Positions 43,845-55,285 of a DNA stretch of 64,000 bases are shown here, in pieces. The stretch comes from Brachypterus glaber (lineage: Eukaryota > Arthropoda > Insecta > Coleoptera > Kateretidae). The translations under genes and the position numbers were made by a program. Positions within the stretch are counted from its first letter, which is position 1, and every line of letters starts with the position of its first letter. Location: NCBI GenBank assembly GCA_958510825.1, contig OY294054.1, positions 9,402,319 through 9,466,318 of the forward strand, in the 5' to 3' direction. A model generated the notes under the pieces. It saw only the letters and a list, made by a program, of their open reading frames with translations, did no database searches and had not been told where the DNA came from.

Positions 43845-44030
43845 CACTGATAGAATAATAGCGTTAATAATACAACAACATATTGTTATATATGCGCCAA
43901 TCACAAATTGTACTATAGTATAGTACTAAGTAGTATATAATATAACATTTGTTGTTGTATTTATAACAATTTTATGTTGTTTACGTCTTAATTCTACGAC
44001 TGGTTGTTGTATCGTAATATTGTAAATTAT
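43845..44030 (+). mobile_element. CACTGATAGAA element, fragment
   Basis: Starts cactgatagaataatagcgt and contains ttatatatgcgccaatcac and gttgttgtat. These match the left part of the element at 44705. No right end was found. Confidence 0.55.
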
Positions 44031-44704
44031 TTTTAAATCACAAAGTTAAAAAATTAATGTATAAATATTTAAAATTACATAGATTTACATTAGTTTACAC
44101 CTATTGTCAATTACAGACTATGTAATTTTACAGAAAATTACCTATTGCTTCTATGGAAAAGTTTACGAATCAGTCTATGGAAACGAGTTTCCATTTTTTT
44201 ACAGTATACACTTTCCTGTAACTATGGGATAAATAATATAATTTTCAAAATTAAATTGTGTGCAAAATATTTTCTCACAAGATTTTCATACTTAAGGTAT
44301 AAAGGAATTTCAGTAACGACCGAAATCTCTTTAATGCAAAATTACTTTTCAACATACTTCTTCACCTCGAAATGGTTTCAATATGCAATAGAGCAGAGCC
44401 CTCGGTAGAGCCCATTTCGTGCCAATTTTGTTCATTTATTTTCAAGTCTGGTCGCCTGTGCAAAGTTTTATGGATATCTTAGATATTTATACTAAAAACC
44501 ACTATCCGCCGCATATAGAAATACTTGTGGGAAGCCACCAATAAAGGGTCTTATTTATCGGTTACTGTAACTAATTTGGGGGAGCTGGAGACGAAGGGTT
44601 AACCTAAAACGAATTTTTTTACAATTAATTCGGGTATTCCAGTGAATTCTAAGGAATTTCTATGAAAATTTTAAGTAATTGGCATAGGAATTCCGTCCTG
44701 TCTG
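44031..44704. other. No recognised gene
   Basis: Bases 44060-44200 contain cagactatgtaattttacag and ttttttacagtatac phrases like those of the nested element at 42695. The 44145-44408 frame has no recognisable domain. Confidence 0.35.
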
Positions 44705-45744
44705 CACTGATAGAACACTATCGTAGTCAATATCGTAATTAGGTTAAACAATACAACATAAATAGTTATATATGCGCCAACCACTATATATGGCATAGAA
44801 TACAACAACAAACAAGTAAACGCGTTCGGTATTCACAAACAAGTGCAGTTACAACAACAAATTTCACGCATTTTATTTTAAATTTAAATATTACATCTGT
44901 GTGCACATAAAAACTACATTTCACATGTAATGACATGTAAATGTACATGCTTATCGTTAGGTATACTTATAGGAAATTTCAGCCCAAAATGCCTATATTC
45001 AAAATTTTGGTGAAACATTTATTAGAATCAGCTGATTTTTGCCATTTTTATTAATCAACCTTCACTCTAAATTTGTCCGTCAATCTTTCAGTAGTATTAA
45101 CTGTAATAATTAAAGCAAATTCACCAAGACAGAACGTGAATTTACAATATTTATTAAAATTAACCTCAATATTCCTCGGTTTAGTAAAATCTCAGCTCTT
45201 TTCCTGTCGCACTCTAAATTTTTCCGTCAATCTTTCAATAGTATTAACTAATAATTAAAGCAAATTCATCATGTCAGAATGTGAATTTACAATATTTATT
45301 AAATTAACCTCAATATTACTCGGTTTAATAAAATAGCTCTTTTCCTGGCGGTACAATAATTTTGCTTTAAAATTCATGCATGTGGTCCAAAAACCCGGCA
45401 CTTTCACAATATTGGTTGAAAATTACCATAATTATAGCTTACATTGTACAAAAGATAGCAGTAAAATGACTAAAATAAATATTCACATTTTTACAGATAA
45501 CAGTGAATTTACCACTTTCTTTGCTGGTAACATATGACCTACTTTATTTACTGTGAAATTACCATATTTTTATTTACAGTGCGGCACTATATTGACAACA
45601 ATGTTGTTGTAAATTTAAATATTTTAATATTGTATTTAATATAACGTTATAATGTTTTAGAATAGTCGTAAAAATTGTATCCTATACCCAAAAGTTGACA
45701 CAACAACGTTTTGTATTAATATTTTTAGATTTTTCTATTAGTGT
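44705..45744. mobile_element. CACTGATAGAA TIR element with internal duplication
   Basis: The left end cactgatagaacactatcgt pairs with the right end tttttctattagtgtg. The phrase atagttatatatgcgccaac is shared with 43845. The middle (44850-45590) includes a 147-bp tandem duplication and a ttacagtg-ended piece at 45520-45590. The 1.04-kb element has no coding frame. Confidence 0.6.
45063..45350 (+). repeat. 147-bp tandem duplication, two copies
   Basis: cactctaaatttgtccgtca at 45063 recurs with few changes at 45210. Both continue through tctttcaatagtattaact, aattaaagcaaattca and gtgaatttacaatatttatt. Confidence 0.85.
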
Positions 45745-46689
45745 GTACAATGCATTCCAGGGAGGTTTATCCCTCGGCTGGAGGTTTTTAATATTATATC
45801 ATAACTTAAAAAAATCTATACACCTATATAGGTACGAAGTTCAGTTTTAAGTATTACCTACACAAAAAGTGACGCTCAGGGGCTCAGATCCCTTAAAAGC
45901 GATTTGTGGACATTTGTGAATCGGAACTTTTTTTTAGTTTTTAATGGATTAACATTTTTATTGGCGCATTTTTTCGTTCCTATTTTTAATGCGCAGAACG
46001 TGAAATTATCTCTTCAACTAATTTTCGCGAAAACGGTTGGCCCTATATAAAAAGTATATATACTTTTCCATTTTAACTGAGGAATCATATTTTATTAAGA
46101 AAATTAAAAAAAAAATACAGACAAAAATATTTGGGGCAAAAAGTGACAACGCTTCTTGCACGCCCCTGGGCTGTAGCTCTCTCAGGGCTTATTTTCGGAC
46201 CAACCTTTACAGGAACTTTTTTCCATATTTTTGAGTATACATTGTATACAAAAGCCTCTTAAAAATTGGTAATTTATTTCTCAGTCGTCATGTAGGTATA
46301 CTAGTGGTAAATTGCTTGCTACCTATATGTTTTAACAACATTGATTAATCATTATACCATTTTTCTGCATGTATGTTACTTAGCGAAAAACAAGACCATT
46401 TTCTTGCGGATGTCCACATTTTACTATAAAACTATAAAATCAATCCAATATTTCATACATAATGTATGGATATCGCACTTTATAAAATGCATTCTTGCAA
46501 CTTGCAACAAAACAATGCTTTGATTCAAAATATTTAAATGTATCCCTTTTTTCCTCGGATTTTGATAAGAGCTGATGTTGCTGGCTTATACAGCTGATTA
46601 ATGTGGCAAAATATTAGCATTTCTGAAAATAAACTATTGGGTAAATAAGTTAAGAATTGACAGTCTATAAAAATATACACTGCAATATT
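45745..46689. other. AT-rich intergenic with a shared module
   Basis: Bases 46070-46170 carry tgaggaatcatattttatta and tttggggcaaaaagtgac..gcacgcccctgg, the same module as 25130-25250 and (inverted) 4560-4660. Nothing else is recognised. Confidence 0.5.
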
Positions 46690-46940
46690 GGGTACATGGT
46701 TCTATTGTTGTATTTTAAAATACCAAAACAATGTATAAACTCAGAAACCTTATGTAATTAACAATTTTTTTATTGTTTTGGTTATCGTAACATGATAAGT
46801 ACATATAAATTTTTTATTTCTATCACGATATTTGGTATTTAATACTACACTTATTTAATACGAAAACATTACTATTGTATACTACCTAAATACCTAACAC
46901 AATATGCTCATTGCAACGTTTGTTTATGAATTCTAAATTA
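46690..46940. repeat. Diverged FB-D relative
   Basis: Contains ttggtatttaatactacact, actattgtatac and cacaatatgctcattgcaac, in the order of the FB-D outer arm. Much of the element is lost. Confidence 0.45.
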
Positions 46941-47139
46941 TTAAAGTGAGACTTTCCTTTCATTTGTGAAAGAGGGAATATCAGTCTCGGCGAATTTGAC
47001 TTCTGCAGCAACTAATTTATGTAAAATTGTGTTGTGAAAATATTAATACAATAGAAATTTGGTGTGATGTGCTTTAGTGGATAAATCTGGATTGGGGTTA
47101 GCCACGTTTTGAGGTTAATGTTACCGATTTTTTATTTAT

Positions 47140-47285
47140 ATAAAATGAGCGGAAGGACTTCGGTCGATAGCTCTTATGCCCCCCCCCCCCCGGTGGTAAA
47201 TAAACATTACTACTACTACTACTACTACTACTACAACTACTACTACTACTAATACTACTACTACTACTACTTCTACTACTACTAA
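47140..47285 (+). repeat. Possible retroelement 3' end with (TAC)n tail
   Basis: The phrase ggaaggacttcggtcgatag, a 13-base C run (47179-47191) and ggtggtaaataaacattac lead into about 80 bp of (TAC)n. A unique phrase joined to a trinucleotide tail is a common form of LINE/SINE 3' end. It could equally be a simple microsatellite. Confidence 0.55.
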
Positions 47286-47454
47286 AATGATTATAATACT
47301 TGTATGCGGCTAAAATGACCTAAGTTGTCAAAGTCAATAAATTTTAGAATAGAACATATGTTAAAGTAAAAATTACTGTAAAATTTTGTATGTTATACAG
47401 TTATATTCGTGTTATAGATCTAGTTTTAAAAAGGTGTTTAATGTTTTGCATTAT

Positions 47455-48139
47455 ACAGAGCGGTCCAAAAGTCACCCGCCTCTTAACTTTTGAACGAGTT
47501 AAGATATCGACTTTAAGGAACTCTTAAATAAGACAACTATCTTTTAGTTTATATTTGATACTTTCAGCTCTTAAAATGTGTGTAGGGGGCATGGGGTCGT
47601 ATTATACATCATTTTAAAGCAAATAAAATTCTCTATTGGACTATATTTTTTTTATTTTTTAAACAATTTTTTTTAAGGTTTTGATTTTTCAATTTTTTGT
47701 GCTAAAAAGTACGATTTTTTAAGTTTTTTTTTGTAAATTTTTATTTATGTCAATTAAAAATAATTTAAAAGTATAATTAACGTTTTGTCATCATGAAATT
47801 AGTCATTTTAAAAAAATTGTTTGTTTTTTTAGAGAAATTTTGACAAAAATACCCATTTTCAACCCTATTTTAAACCCAAAAAAATGTTTAAAAAAAATAA
47901 AAAAAATATATAGTTAAATAGAAAATTTCATATGCTTTAAAATTATGTGTCACAGGACTCCCCTTTCCATTCAAAAAAATTGTACCCCCATGCCCCCCTG
48001 CCCACATTTTAAGAGCTGAAAGTATCAAATATATGCTAAAAGATAGTTCAAGTTGTCTTATTTAAGAGTTCTAAATTTGAAGTGATATCTCAACTCGTTC
48101 AAAAGTGAAGGGGGGGGGGTGACTTTTGGACCGCTCTGT
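47455..48139. mobile_element. Foldback MITE FB-A, copy 3
   Basis: The termini acagagcggtccaaaagtca and gtgacttttggaccgctctg are inverted and TA-flanked. The FB-A core is present in both arms (gctcttaaaatgtg / cacattttaagagct, tctattggactatattttt). 685 bp against 728 bp for copy 1. Confidence 0.85.
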
Positions 48140-48835
48140 ATAGTACTCTTCAAATCGATCACACCGATCGATTGGCAGTGGTCTAACTGCGTGGTACCCA
48201 TTGGCTTCGAGCCCGTGTGCAAAACTTTTGGTCGAACGACCCTTTGATTCACTTTACCTCTAGTGATTCACTTGGCCCCGGTTGACGGTATTTTTAAGAT
48301 TTTTTTTACATTTTTTAAAAATTAAATATTGGGGTTTGTATTGCTTTGTTGGCGGCAGTATTTCTTTCTGCGATCCAGCCTATTGCTGGAGCAACGATAA
48401 AATAAATATAGTAATCACATATAAACAGCTTCCGGTTCTTTTAATGCACTTGATACACAATATTCTAAGGCGTAACGTAAAAATTTATTTATATAGACCC
48501 TTTTGGCCCTATGTTCTTTCTTTATACCAGGTGAATACCATTTGATCTGTTTTTTTTTGCTTACTTATAACTTATTACTTATATAAAAACACAAAATAAG
48601 TAGACCAAAAAGTTTTAATTTTAGTAAAAAAAATTACAGGTTAATAGCCACATTACTTTTGCTGTAAAATTATTTTTGTTTTTGTTCATTTTTTACCTAC
48701 TTTTAGAACAATAAGATGTAAAATCAAGAAAAACCTTTTATAATTGTTTTGACTTGTGGTTTTATTTAGATTTTTTTTTATTTTAAATTAAACACAATGT
48801 TTTACATCGGAATCAAAATTGTTGAGCATATTTTT
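48140..48835. other. No recognised feature
   Basis: Bases 48150-48260 have near-normal base composition and include gatcacaccgatcgattggc. The phrase is not repeated in the window. Frames on both strands carry no known domain. Confidence 0.35.
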
Positions 48836-49560
48836 ATACTATCCACAGTGCGCAAGCGCTAGAATGGTACGATTGTTTCGAATTTTCGAAAGTCCAAACA
48901 AACGACCTAGACAAAAAAAAGTTGGATTAAAATTAGTTTTATGAAAAAATTAAAAAAATGAAAATGTCTGTCCGTCCGTCATCCGATGCCACGTTTTTTG
49001 TACACGATAACTCAAGAACGGATTATCCGATCGACTCAAAATTTTCAGGAATTATGCTCTAAAAAAGGAAGATCCCTATTGAAAATTTTGAGAACAATTT
49101 CACCAAAAACAAAGAAGTTATAGGGGAGTTAAATGGGAGGCATAGCGTAGTGGCTAGCGCGTATGTATAGCAAGTCTACTATCGTGAGTTCGATTCTCAC
49201 TGGCGCCGATGTGTCTTTTTCAGTTAATTAATAATTGAAATTGAAAAAGGCGATAAGTGAAACGGACAATCCCTAGAAACTGGTTCGAAAGTCAGTATAA
49301 GCCGGTGGTTCCCTCTACTACTAGCCCACACAAGTCTTGGACTTAGGGGATGCTTAATTAAGTAGAATAGTACGAGGTTAAACAAATAAACAAATAAACA
49401 AACAAAATAAACGTTTAAAAAAATCGAAAGAGTCAGAAGGAAAAGTCTGATTGGCGTATTTTTTTTAGGAAAAACTACTTTTATTTTAAGGATCACAATT
49501 TTGAAAAAAATCCATTCAAAAACAAATAAATTATAAAGGCATACTTAACGAGTAAATAAA
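48836..49560 (+). mobile_element. GTCY element, type 2, split by a SINE
   Basis: The left end tatccacagtgcgcaagcgc..tagaatggtacg is followed by gtctgtccgtccgtcatccg, acgataactcaagaacggat and cgatcgactcaaaattttca. After the SINE (49135-49414) the sequence continues tttaaaaaaatcgaaagagt..ttaaggatcacaattttg. That order matches the uninterrupted type-2 copy at 59345-60010. Confidence 0.75.
49135..49414 (+). mobile_element. tRNA-derived SINE, copy 4, with a different head
   Basis: The head gggaggcatagcgtagtggc..tagcgcgtatg contains an A box and the B box gagttcgattctcac, with class I-like spacing, unlike the other copies. From ttcagttaattaataattga onward the body and tail are those of the family: ggcgataagtgaaac, aaactggttcgaaagtcag, agtagaatagtacgaggtta. 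It ends in an (AAACAAAT)n-like tail and is inserted in a type-2 GTCY element. Confidence 0.85.
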
Positions 49561-49890
49561 ATTATATACTGTATCAAACCTTATGAACCAATTTTAATAG
49601 TCTACTCGTGGTGTAGAGGTCAGTATAACTAGCTGTCATCTGAAATGTCTCAGGGAGGCCCATTCTTGGACTGTTTTTTTTTGTTTTTTTTTTACGTTTA
49701 CGTTTTAGTTAAATCATTTTAACCTGCGTAAAATAAGCATTTGTGAAAATGCAATATACTATCCACCTTTAATACTATATAAAAAGTCATTATTAATAAC
49801 TTATTTTTCTTACCGTATTAGACCTCCCCGAGTAAAGTAAAAACACGCCCCTCTCTCTCGCTTCATCTCTGTCTATATCCACCACAACTT
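49561..49890. other. No recognised feature
   Basis: AT-rich with a T/G-rich run at 49670-49710. No gene. Confidence 0.4.
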
Positions 49891-51290
49891 AATATTTACA
49901 CGATACAGTTACAGTTACAGTTATTACTTTCTTATAAAAGAAAGTATTGTGATAGAAAAAAAAATATATTTTTGTTTTTTTGCTTAAATCAACTTATTTT
50001 TTCCTGAAACATCGAGAAAAATCAAAATAAGCAACAAAAAAAAGATGTCTATCTGTCTGTGGGTCGGTCAGTCTGTCTGTATCCACGATAACTTAAGAAC
50101 GCTGTGAGCTAGCGACTTTAAATTTGGTATGCAGATGTATTTTTATATTATCTCGGACAAGTTGGTATTTGAGCAAAATCGGTTGAGGGGAAGGGGGGTA
50201 AAAGGTTTTTTTTTTGTTACTTAAATCAACTTATTTTTTCCTGAAAGGACGAGAAAAATCAATATAAACAACAAAAAAAAAATGATGTCTGTCGGTCTGT
50301 CTGTCTCTCGGTCGGTCGGTCGGTCGGTCGGTCGGTCGGTATGTCTGTTTCTCAATATTTACACGATACAGTTACAGTTACAGTTATTACTTTCTTATAA
50401 AAGAAAGTATTGTGATAGAAAAAAAAAATATATTTTTGTTTTTTTGCTTAAATCAACTTATTTTTTTCTGAAACATCGAGAAAAATCAAAATAAGCAACA
50501 AAAAAAAGATGTCTATCTGTCTGTGGGTCGGTCAGTCTGTCTGTATCCACAATAACTTAAGAACGCTGTGAGCTAGCGACTTTAAATTTGGTATGCAGAT
50601 GTATTTTTATATTCTCTTGGATAAGTTCGTATTTGAGCAAAATTGGTTTGGGGAAGGGGGGTAAAAGGGGGGTTAAATATTTGTTTTAGTCGTAATTTTT
50701 TTATTATTTACAATAGAAGAAAAATTTAAAAATCACATATAACGTTAAATAAAACTACACAAAAAATGTTATTGTCATTTTTTTCCAGCGCCCCCCTCCC
50801 TCAAAATGTAAAAAACTGTTTCTAGACGTAACTTTCTTATTATTCATAATAGTAGAAACATTTAAAAACCACACAAAAGGTAAAATAAAATTACACAAAA
50901 AATTAAATAATAATTTATTTCCAGCGCCCCCTCCTCTCAGCCAAAATGTAAAAAATTGTTTCCAGACGTAACTTTCTTATTATTCACAATAAAAGAAAAA
51001 TTTATAAACCGCCTAAAAGGTAAAATAAAATTACATGAAAAATGTTTTAATCATTTTTTTTCATGACCCCCCCTCATCTCCCCAAAAGGTAATAAATTGT
51101 TTCTGGACATTAACTTTTTTAGTATTTCCAGTGGAAGAAAAATTTAAAAACCACCCAATATGTAAAATAAAACTACAAAAAAAATGTTACTTTAATTTTT
51201 TCCATGATCCCCCCCTCCCTCAAAATATTATAAATTGTTTCTGGACATAAATTTTTTTATGAGAAAGTATTCTCGATCATTCGAGACGGC
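49891..51290 (+). mobile_element. GTCY element, type 1, internally duplicated, with tandem array
   Basis: Two nearly identical segments of about 310 bp begin with aatatttacacgatacagtt at 49891 and 50354 (offset 463 bp). Each has the palindromic actttcttataaaagaaagt, cctgaaacatcgagaaaaat, a GTCY run, tatccac(g/a)ataacttaaga and gagctagcgactttaaattt. The second continues into the 140-bp array and ends near atgagaaagtattctcgatc, repeating the gaaagtatt motif of the start. Between the two segments is an extra (GGTC)n run at 50287-50340. Confidence 0.8.
50687..51260 (+). repeat. Tandem array, about 140-bp unit, four copies
   Basis: Units start near 50687, 50824, 50965 and 51106, with a fifth beginning at 51244. 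Each has cgtaactttcttattattca, gaagaaaaatttaaaaacc, ggtaaaataaaattacac, a C-rich block (cagcgccccctcc) and aaaatgtaaaaaattgtttc. About two units occur inverted at 61980-62200. Confidence 0.85.
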
Positions 51291-52380
51291 TGGTTTTTGT
51301 TATCATTTGTAACGCAAAGGAATAAGCTGATTATATTTACTTATTACATTATTTTTTGTGTTTTCGCTGGATAAGCAAAATTTGATTCAGGTAATAAGAA
51401 CTTATGTCAATATATACAATCGTTAAAAAGTTATTAAAGAAATATTAGTTTAGTGTAGGCCTTAAAATTTTGCTAAATAAAGCAAACATAATATTTTTAT
51501 AAAACCTCTATAGGAGTCTGACGACTAAACATCGGGCAGTATTAACTGATCCATTTTGAGCGACTCACCTGGTATAAGCCAGTAGAATAATGCCACTTCA
51601 TATAAATATATTCACCCTTGAAGTGGAGAGATTGTAAGTAAGCCTGACCGTAAGGATATGCCTCATCGGCTGATATTTTCTGTAACTAAATACATATTTA
51701 CACGCAAAAAATAAGCAAAAGAGGGAGGTATAAAATGAAGCATTTGCATACTCCAATACATAAGCGAGGTACCCATACAGGATTTTTCCTAGGAAATGTT
51801 AAAGCAATAATAATGAGTACTTTACTTTTATTAACATCACCTACACTGAGAAACTGTGCAATCATTAGCTCAAATCATTAAAATACATTTAGTAATCATT
51901 AACAAAATTTAAATGAAAAGTCAAACCACCCCGGATTTTTTGAGTTTAGGTTGTTTTGAAATCGCTCACGAAGCCGTTTTTAAATAAAGTCATTGGGGAA
52001 AGCCATACTGGAATTGGAAATGGAATAAAGTCATTCTTCTTCTTCAAGTTTTTCCTGACGTCACAATAGGGAGTTTTTTCTATGACACTATAGGTACTAC
52101 CCATGATACTCAATATAATCACGACCATTCACACGCCTACTTTATTATTACATCGAAATTTTTCAATTTGTTTTGTTATTTTCTTTTTGACAAAAACGAA
52201 AAAAAAACATTTTTCAAAAAAAAATCAAATTTTCAAAGATGTTTTTTTTTTTTAATTTTCTTTTTGCGAAAAACAAAAAATTAATTTTTTTTTTTGAAAT
52301 GATAGTTTTTTATTTTTTAAAAAAGTTTAACCCCCCATAAGTTTTTTGTTTTTGAGGGGACTACTTTACTTGATTTTTCT
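51291..52380. other. Largely unique intergenic DNA
   Basis: Bases 51500-51800 and 51920-52130 have less biased composition and no copy elsewhere in the window, so they may be host sequence. Frames are short without known domains. Bases 52190-52320 are A/T homopolymer-rich. Confidence 0.4.
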
Positions 52381-52495
52381 TGGAAATTTCGAGTCTATCG
52401 GATAATTCGTTCTGGAGTTATCGTGTCTACAAAAATCGTGACATCGGACAGACCGACGGACCACTATGGAACGAACCGGGCCATAGGTTGGACAT
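52381..52495 (-). mobile_element. GTCY element, type 2 core, inverted
   Basis: Read on the minus strand: ccgtcggtctgtccgatgtc, then acgataactccagaacgaat and atccgatagactcgaaattt. This is the type-2 order. The flanks are AT-rich and boundaries are unclear. Confidence 0.65.
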
Positions 52496-53029
52496 CGGGT
52501 AAAAAACAAAAATTCAAAAATAGGGGTTTAAATTTGGTTTTATTATATTTAATCATATTATACATTGAGTGCAGGCAAAATTTTCATGTATAATTAAGGT
52601 TAGCCAGAAAAATTAGCGCTTATATAGATGTCTAAATTATGCCTACGAAAATTTGTAGTCTTTTTTTTTCTTATCATATTATATAATCTTTTCCTATTAA
52701 TTGCGTAATAATAACAACATTAAAGTGTATTATATAAAAAAATAAAATATTATGTACATCTCCTATTTTTTGTTTTATCGATTTTTTTTTTAATTTTTCG
52801 ACATTTAAATGTTTTTCGTTAAAGTCCCGCAAAGTCCCGCAGATTTGTTATTACTACAATATAGTGGACTAAGTAAGGAAAAAAATGATGTAGAGATCAG
52901 ACCCCAGAAGACCCCAGAACCCCTTTAATTTAAATTTTTGTGTTAAAAAACAACTAAAAAAAAATTACTTTTTACATAGACTTTTACAGATATTCTTTGT
53001 GGTGGATAAATTTATTGGGAAATTACGTT
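52496..53029. other. No recognised feature
   Basis: AT-rich. A local duplication aaagtcccgcaaagtcccgc at 52822 is the only structure noticed. Confidence 0.4.
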
Positions 53030-53300
53030 ATTATACTATTCACAGCCCGTAAGCGTCTGTTCATCCGCCCGTCTGTCCGTGCCATGTCACTTTTTTGTGG
53101 ACAAGATAACTCAAGAACGAATAATCCGATCGACTCAAAATTTTCAGGAAAAATCAAGTTCTATCAGGGGATGATCCCTATTGTTTTTTTAATAATCCCC
53201 CCGATTTTTTTTGAATTTTTTTTTTCGAGAAAATGTTTTTTTTGAAAAAATAATTTTTTCGAAATTTTTCGACAATTTTTTCATACTCAATACTTGGCTA
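53030..53300 (+). mobile_element. GTCY element, type 2, forward
   Basis: Terminus ttatactattcacagcccgt, then gtctgttcatccgcccgtct, acaagataactcaagaacga and ccgatcgactcaaaattttc. The 3' side fades into AT-rich sequence with tttttcgagaaaatg phrases. Confidence 0.7.
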
Positions 53301-53559
53301 AATGTTTTACTTTTTCTCGAAAAAGCCAAATTTATTAGCTAAAATTATAATTTTACAAGTTACACACATTTTGCAGATTTTTTCCAAACCGTATTAAATA
53401 CATAGCTAAATATCTTGTTTGTACACTAAATGGTAATTAACCATATAAAAGAAAAATAAATTTAATTTTTTTTTAAGTTTTCCAGATTTTCCAGATTTCC
53501 AGATTTTTTCCCAAAAACGAAACCTAGTTAAAATGCTTTGTCGTACCTAAAAATGGCTG

Positions 53560-53805
53560 CATACCAAATTTTATCAAAATCCCAGTTATCGTTTTCAAGA
53601 AAAGTGTGATGTCCGGCTTACGGCCCGGGTCGTCCCATAGTGCAGACGGACGGACAGACGGACATTTTCAAAGTTTCTTATTTTTTCATTTAACACATTT
53701 GTATCCAAGCATTTTTTGTCTAAGGCGTTTTTTGACGATTTTGGGAAATTCGAAACTACCGTATATTATTCTAGCGCAGGCCCTGTGACTAATATAATAA
53801 CGGTA
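53560..53805 (-). mobile_element. GTCY element, type 2, inverted
   Basis: Read on the minus strand it begins near 53805 (attagtcacagggcctgcgc, then tagaataatatacgg). It continues with gtccgtctgtccgtccgtct, accgggccgtaagccggaca, aaaacgataactgggatttt and tttggtatgcagcc. It converges with the forward copy at 53030. Confidence 0.65.
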
Positions 53806-54104
53806 TTTAACTTTTCTGCATGTAAGTAAAAAATATTTTAAAAGTAATGATTTTAATCCAAATTTCGGTAATTTGGTGATATGTCAAAATAATCTATTTA
53901 AATTAGACGCCTTTTGATAGTTTATCACATTTAGTTATAGATTGTGACTATTTATTTGTCTTCGGCGTCTTGTAGTAGTTTCAATGTTTATTTTAAACCC
54001 GACGTGAACCCCGTCTTATTAAACTCTTCGTGGCTTTCTAGTTATAGTCTAAGAGCCGTGGATTATTTTCAACAAGCAGTTTTCTCCCGGCTGAATTTTA
54101 CGTA

Positions 54105-54600
54105 TTTCTTAAACCTATATTGCACCTTGTTCTCATTCGGGAACACTGGGCATTAAGAGCCCTGAATTCTTTAATAATTAAAATACAAACTTTATGGGCA
54201 CCTAGTTTTCACTTGGGATCACTCGTCTTGAAGTTGGAGTATCTGTTGATAAATGGCAGTATCTAATTAATATTGCCGGTATAACAGCTGTTCATGTTAA
54301 GCACCTTTGAGGTTAGCTGTAGTCGAATGTTTGTTAGTGTGCTGGTTTTTGTTCAAAAACGTGCTTTTGAGTTCTAAAAAATTCTAAAAATTGTTTTGTT
54401 GATTACCACATACATATAATAATACATATAATTTATAAGCGAGTAGATAATAGTATTTTTTAGTTTTGTATTCGGTTTTTTGTGTATGTGTACAATGTCT
54501 CCGGAATGAAAAAAAAAAATCAACATTTTTGAAATAAACGAAAAAAAAAAATTTTTTTCAATATTTTTTATCAATTATGCATGTCAAAAGATGTATCATA
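54105..54600 (+). repeat. Interspersed repeat Y, copy 1, with insertion
   Basis: Blocks 54113-54170 (ctatattgcaccttgttctc, acactgggcattaagagc), 54365-54425 (gagttctaaaaaattctaaa, gattaccacatac) and 54480-54600 (acaatgtctccgga, atttttgaaataaacg) match 58490-58750 in inverted order. About 180 bp (54180-54360) is absent from the other copy. No terminal repeats were identified. Confidence 0.7.
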
Positions 54601-55261
54601 AATTTTGTTCTTTGCAAAATAAAATTGTGAGCAATGTAGGGTTAGAGTACATTGAAATTAATCCATTTTTAAAAAGCCAAATTCTGGATTTGGTTTCGTT
54701 GGGTGCTAGAAGCCCAGAAATGGTGCTAAAAACTTATTTTTAACTTACTCATTACGCTAAGGTCAAGCTATTTTTATAGCACTCAATTGTTTTGTACCGC
54801 GAAATCTGCGGGTGAAGGGGGAACATTATTGATTAACACTTTAAAAAACTGGATTCAGAACCTGAGGATTTGGAAATAGATTAATAAATATAGACATATG
54901 TATATATTCAGCTGGGAGAAAATAACTCGCTGAAAATGTTTACCAGCTCTCCGACTACTAGGCGCGTTTTATGGGTTTATAATGAGAGATTTTACTATCT
55001 TTAGTTTTGTAAGGTTGTTTTTGTTCAGTGGGAATATGTCCATTTAATAATAAAAGCTTGTAGTATATTTTGTCGGATAACGTTTTGTTTATTTTTTGAA
55101 AATTTTATCAAGGCAGAAAAACAAAACTGGAACTAAAAATAAGGAAAAACCTGATGATAACTTAGGGGGGGAAACGCATTAAGTTTGTGACACTTTCTGA
55201 CCAGGGGAGGGGGTCTAGAGCAATGTGATGTCACAAAAAAAAATTAAGTGCTAATATACTG
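54601..55261. other. No recognised feature
   Basis: AT-rich with moderate-composition patches (54780-54830, 54930-54975). No gene. Confidence 0.4.
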
Positions 55262-55285
55262 TTTTTTTTTTTTTTTTTTTTTTTT
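55262..55285. repeat. T24 run directly at the LINE 5' truncation
   Basis: Twenty-four consecutive T residues end exactly where LINE coding sequence begins. Confidence 0.9.

Noticed and set aside
50282..50494. Open frame beginning in a GGTC repeat
   Set aside because: The N terminus is microsatellite and the rest is the GTCY element.
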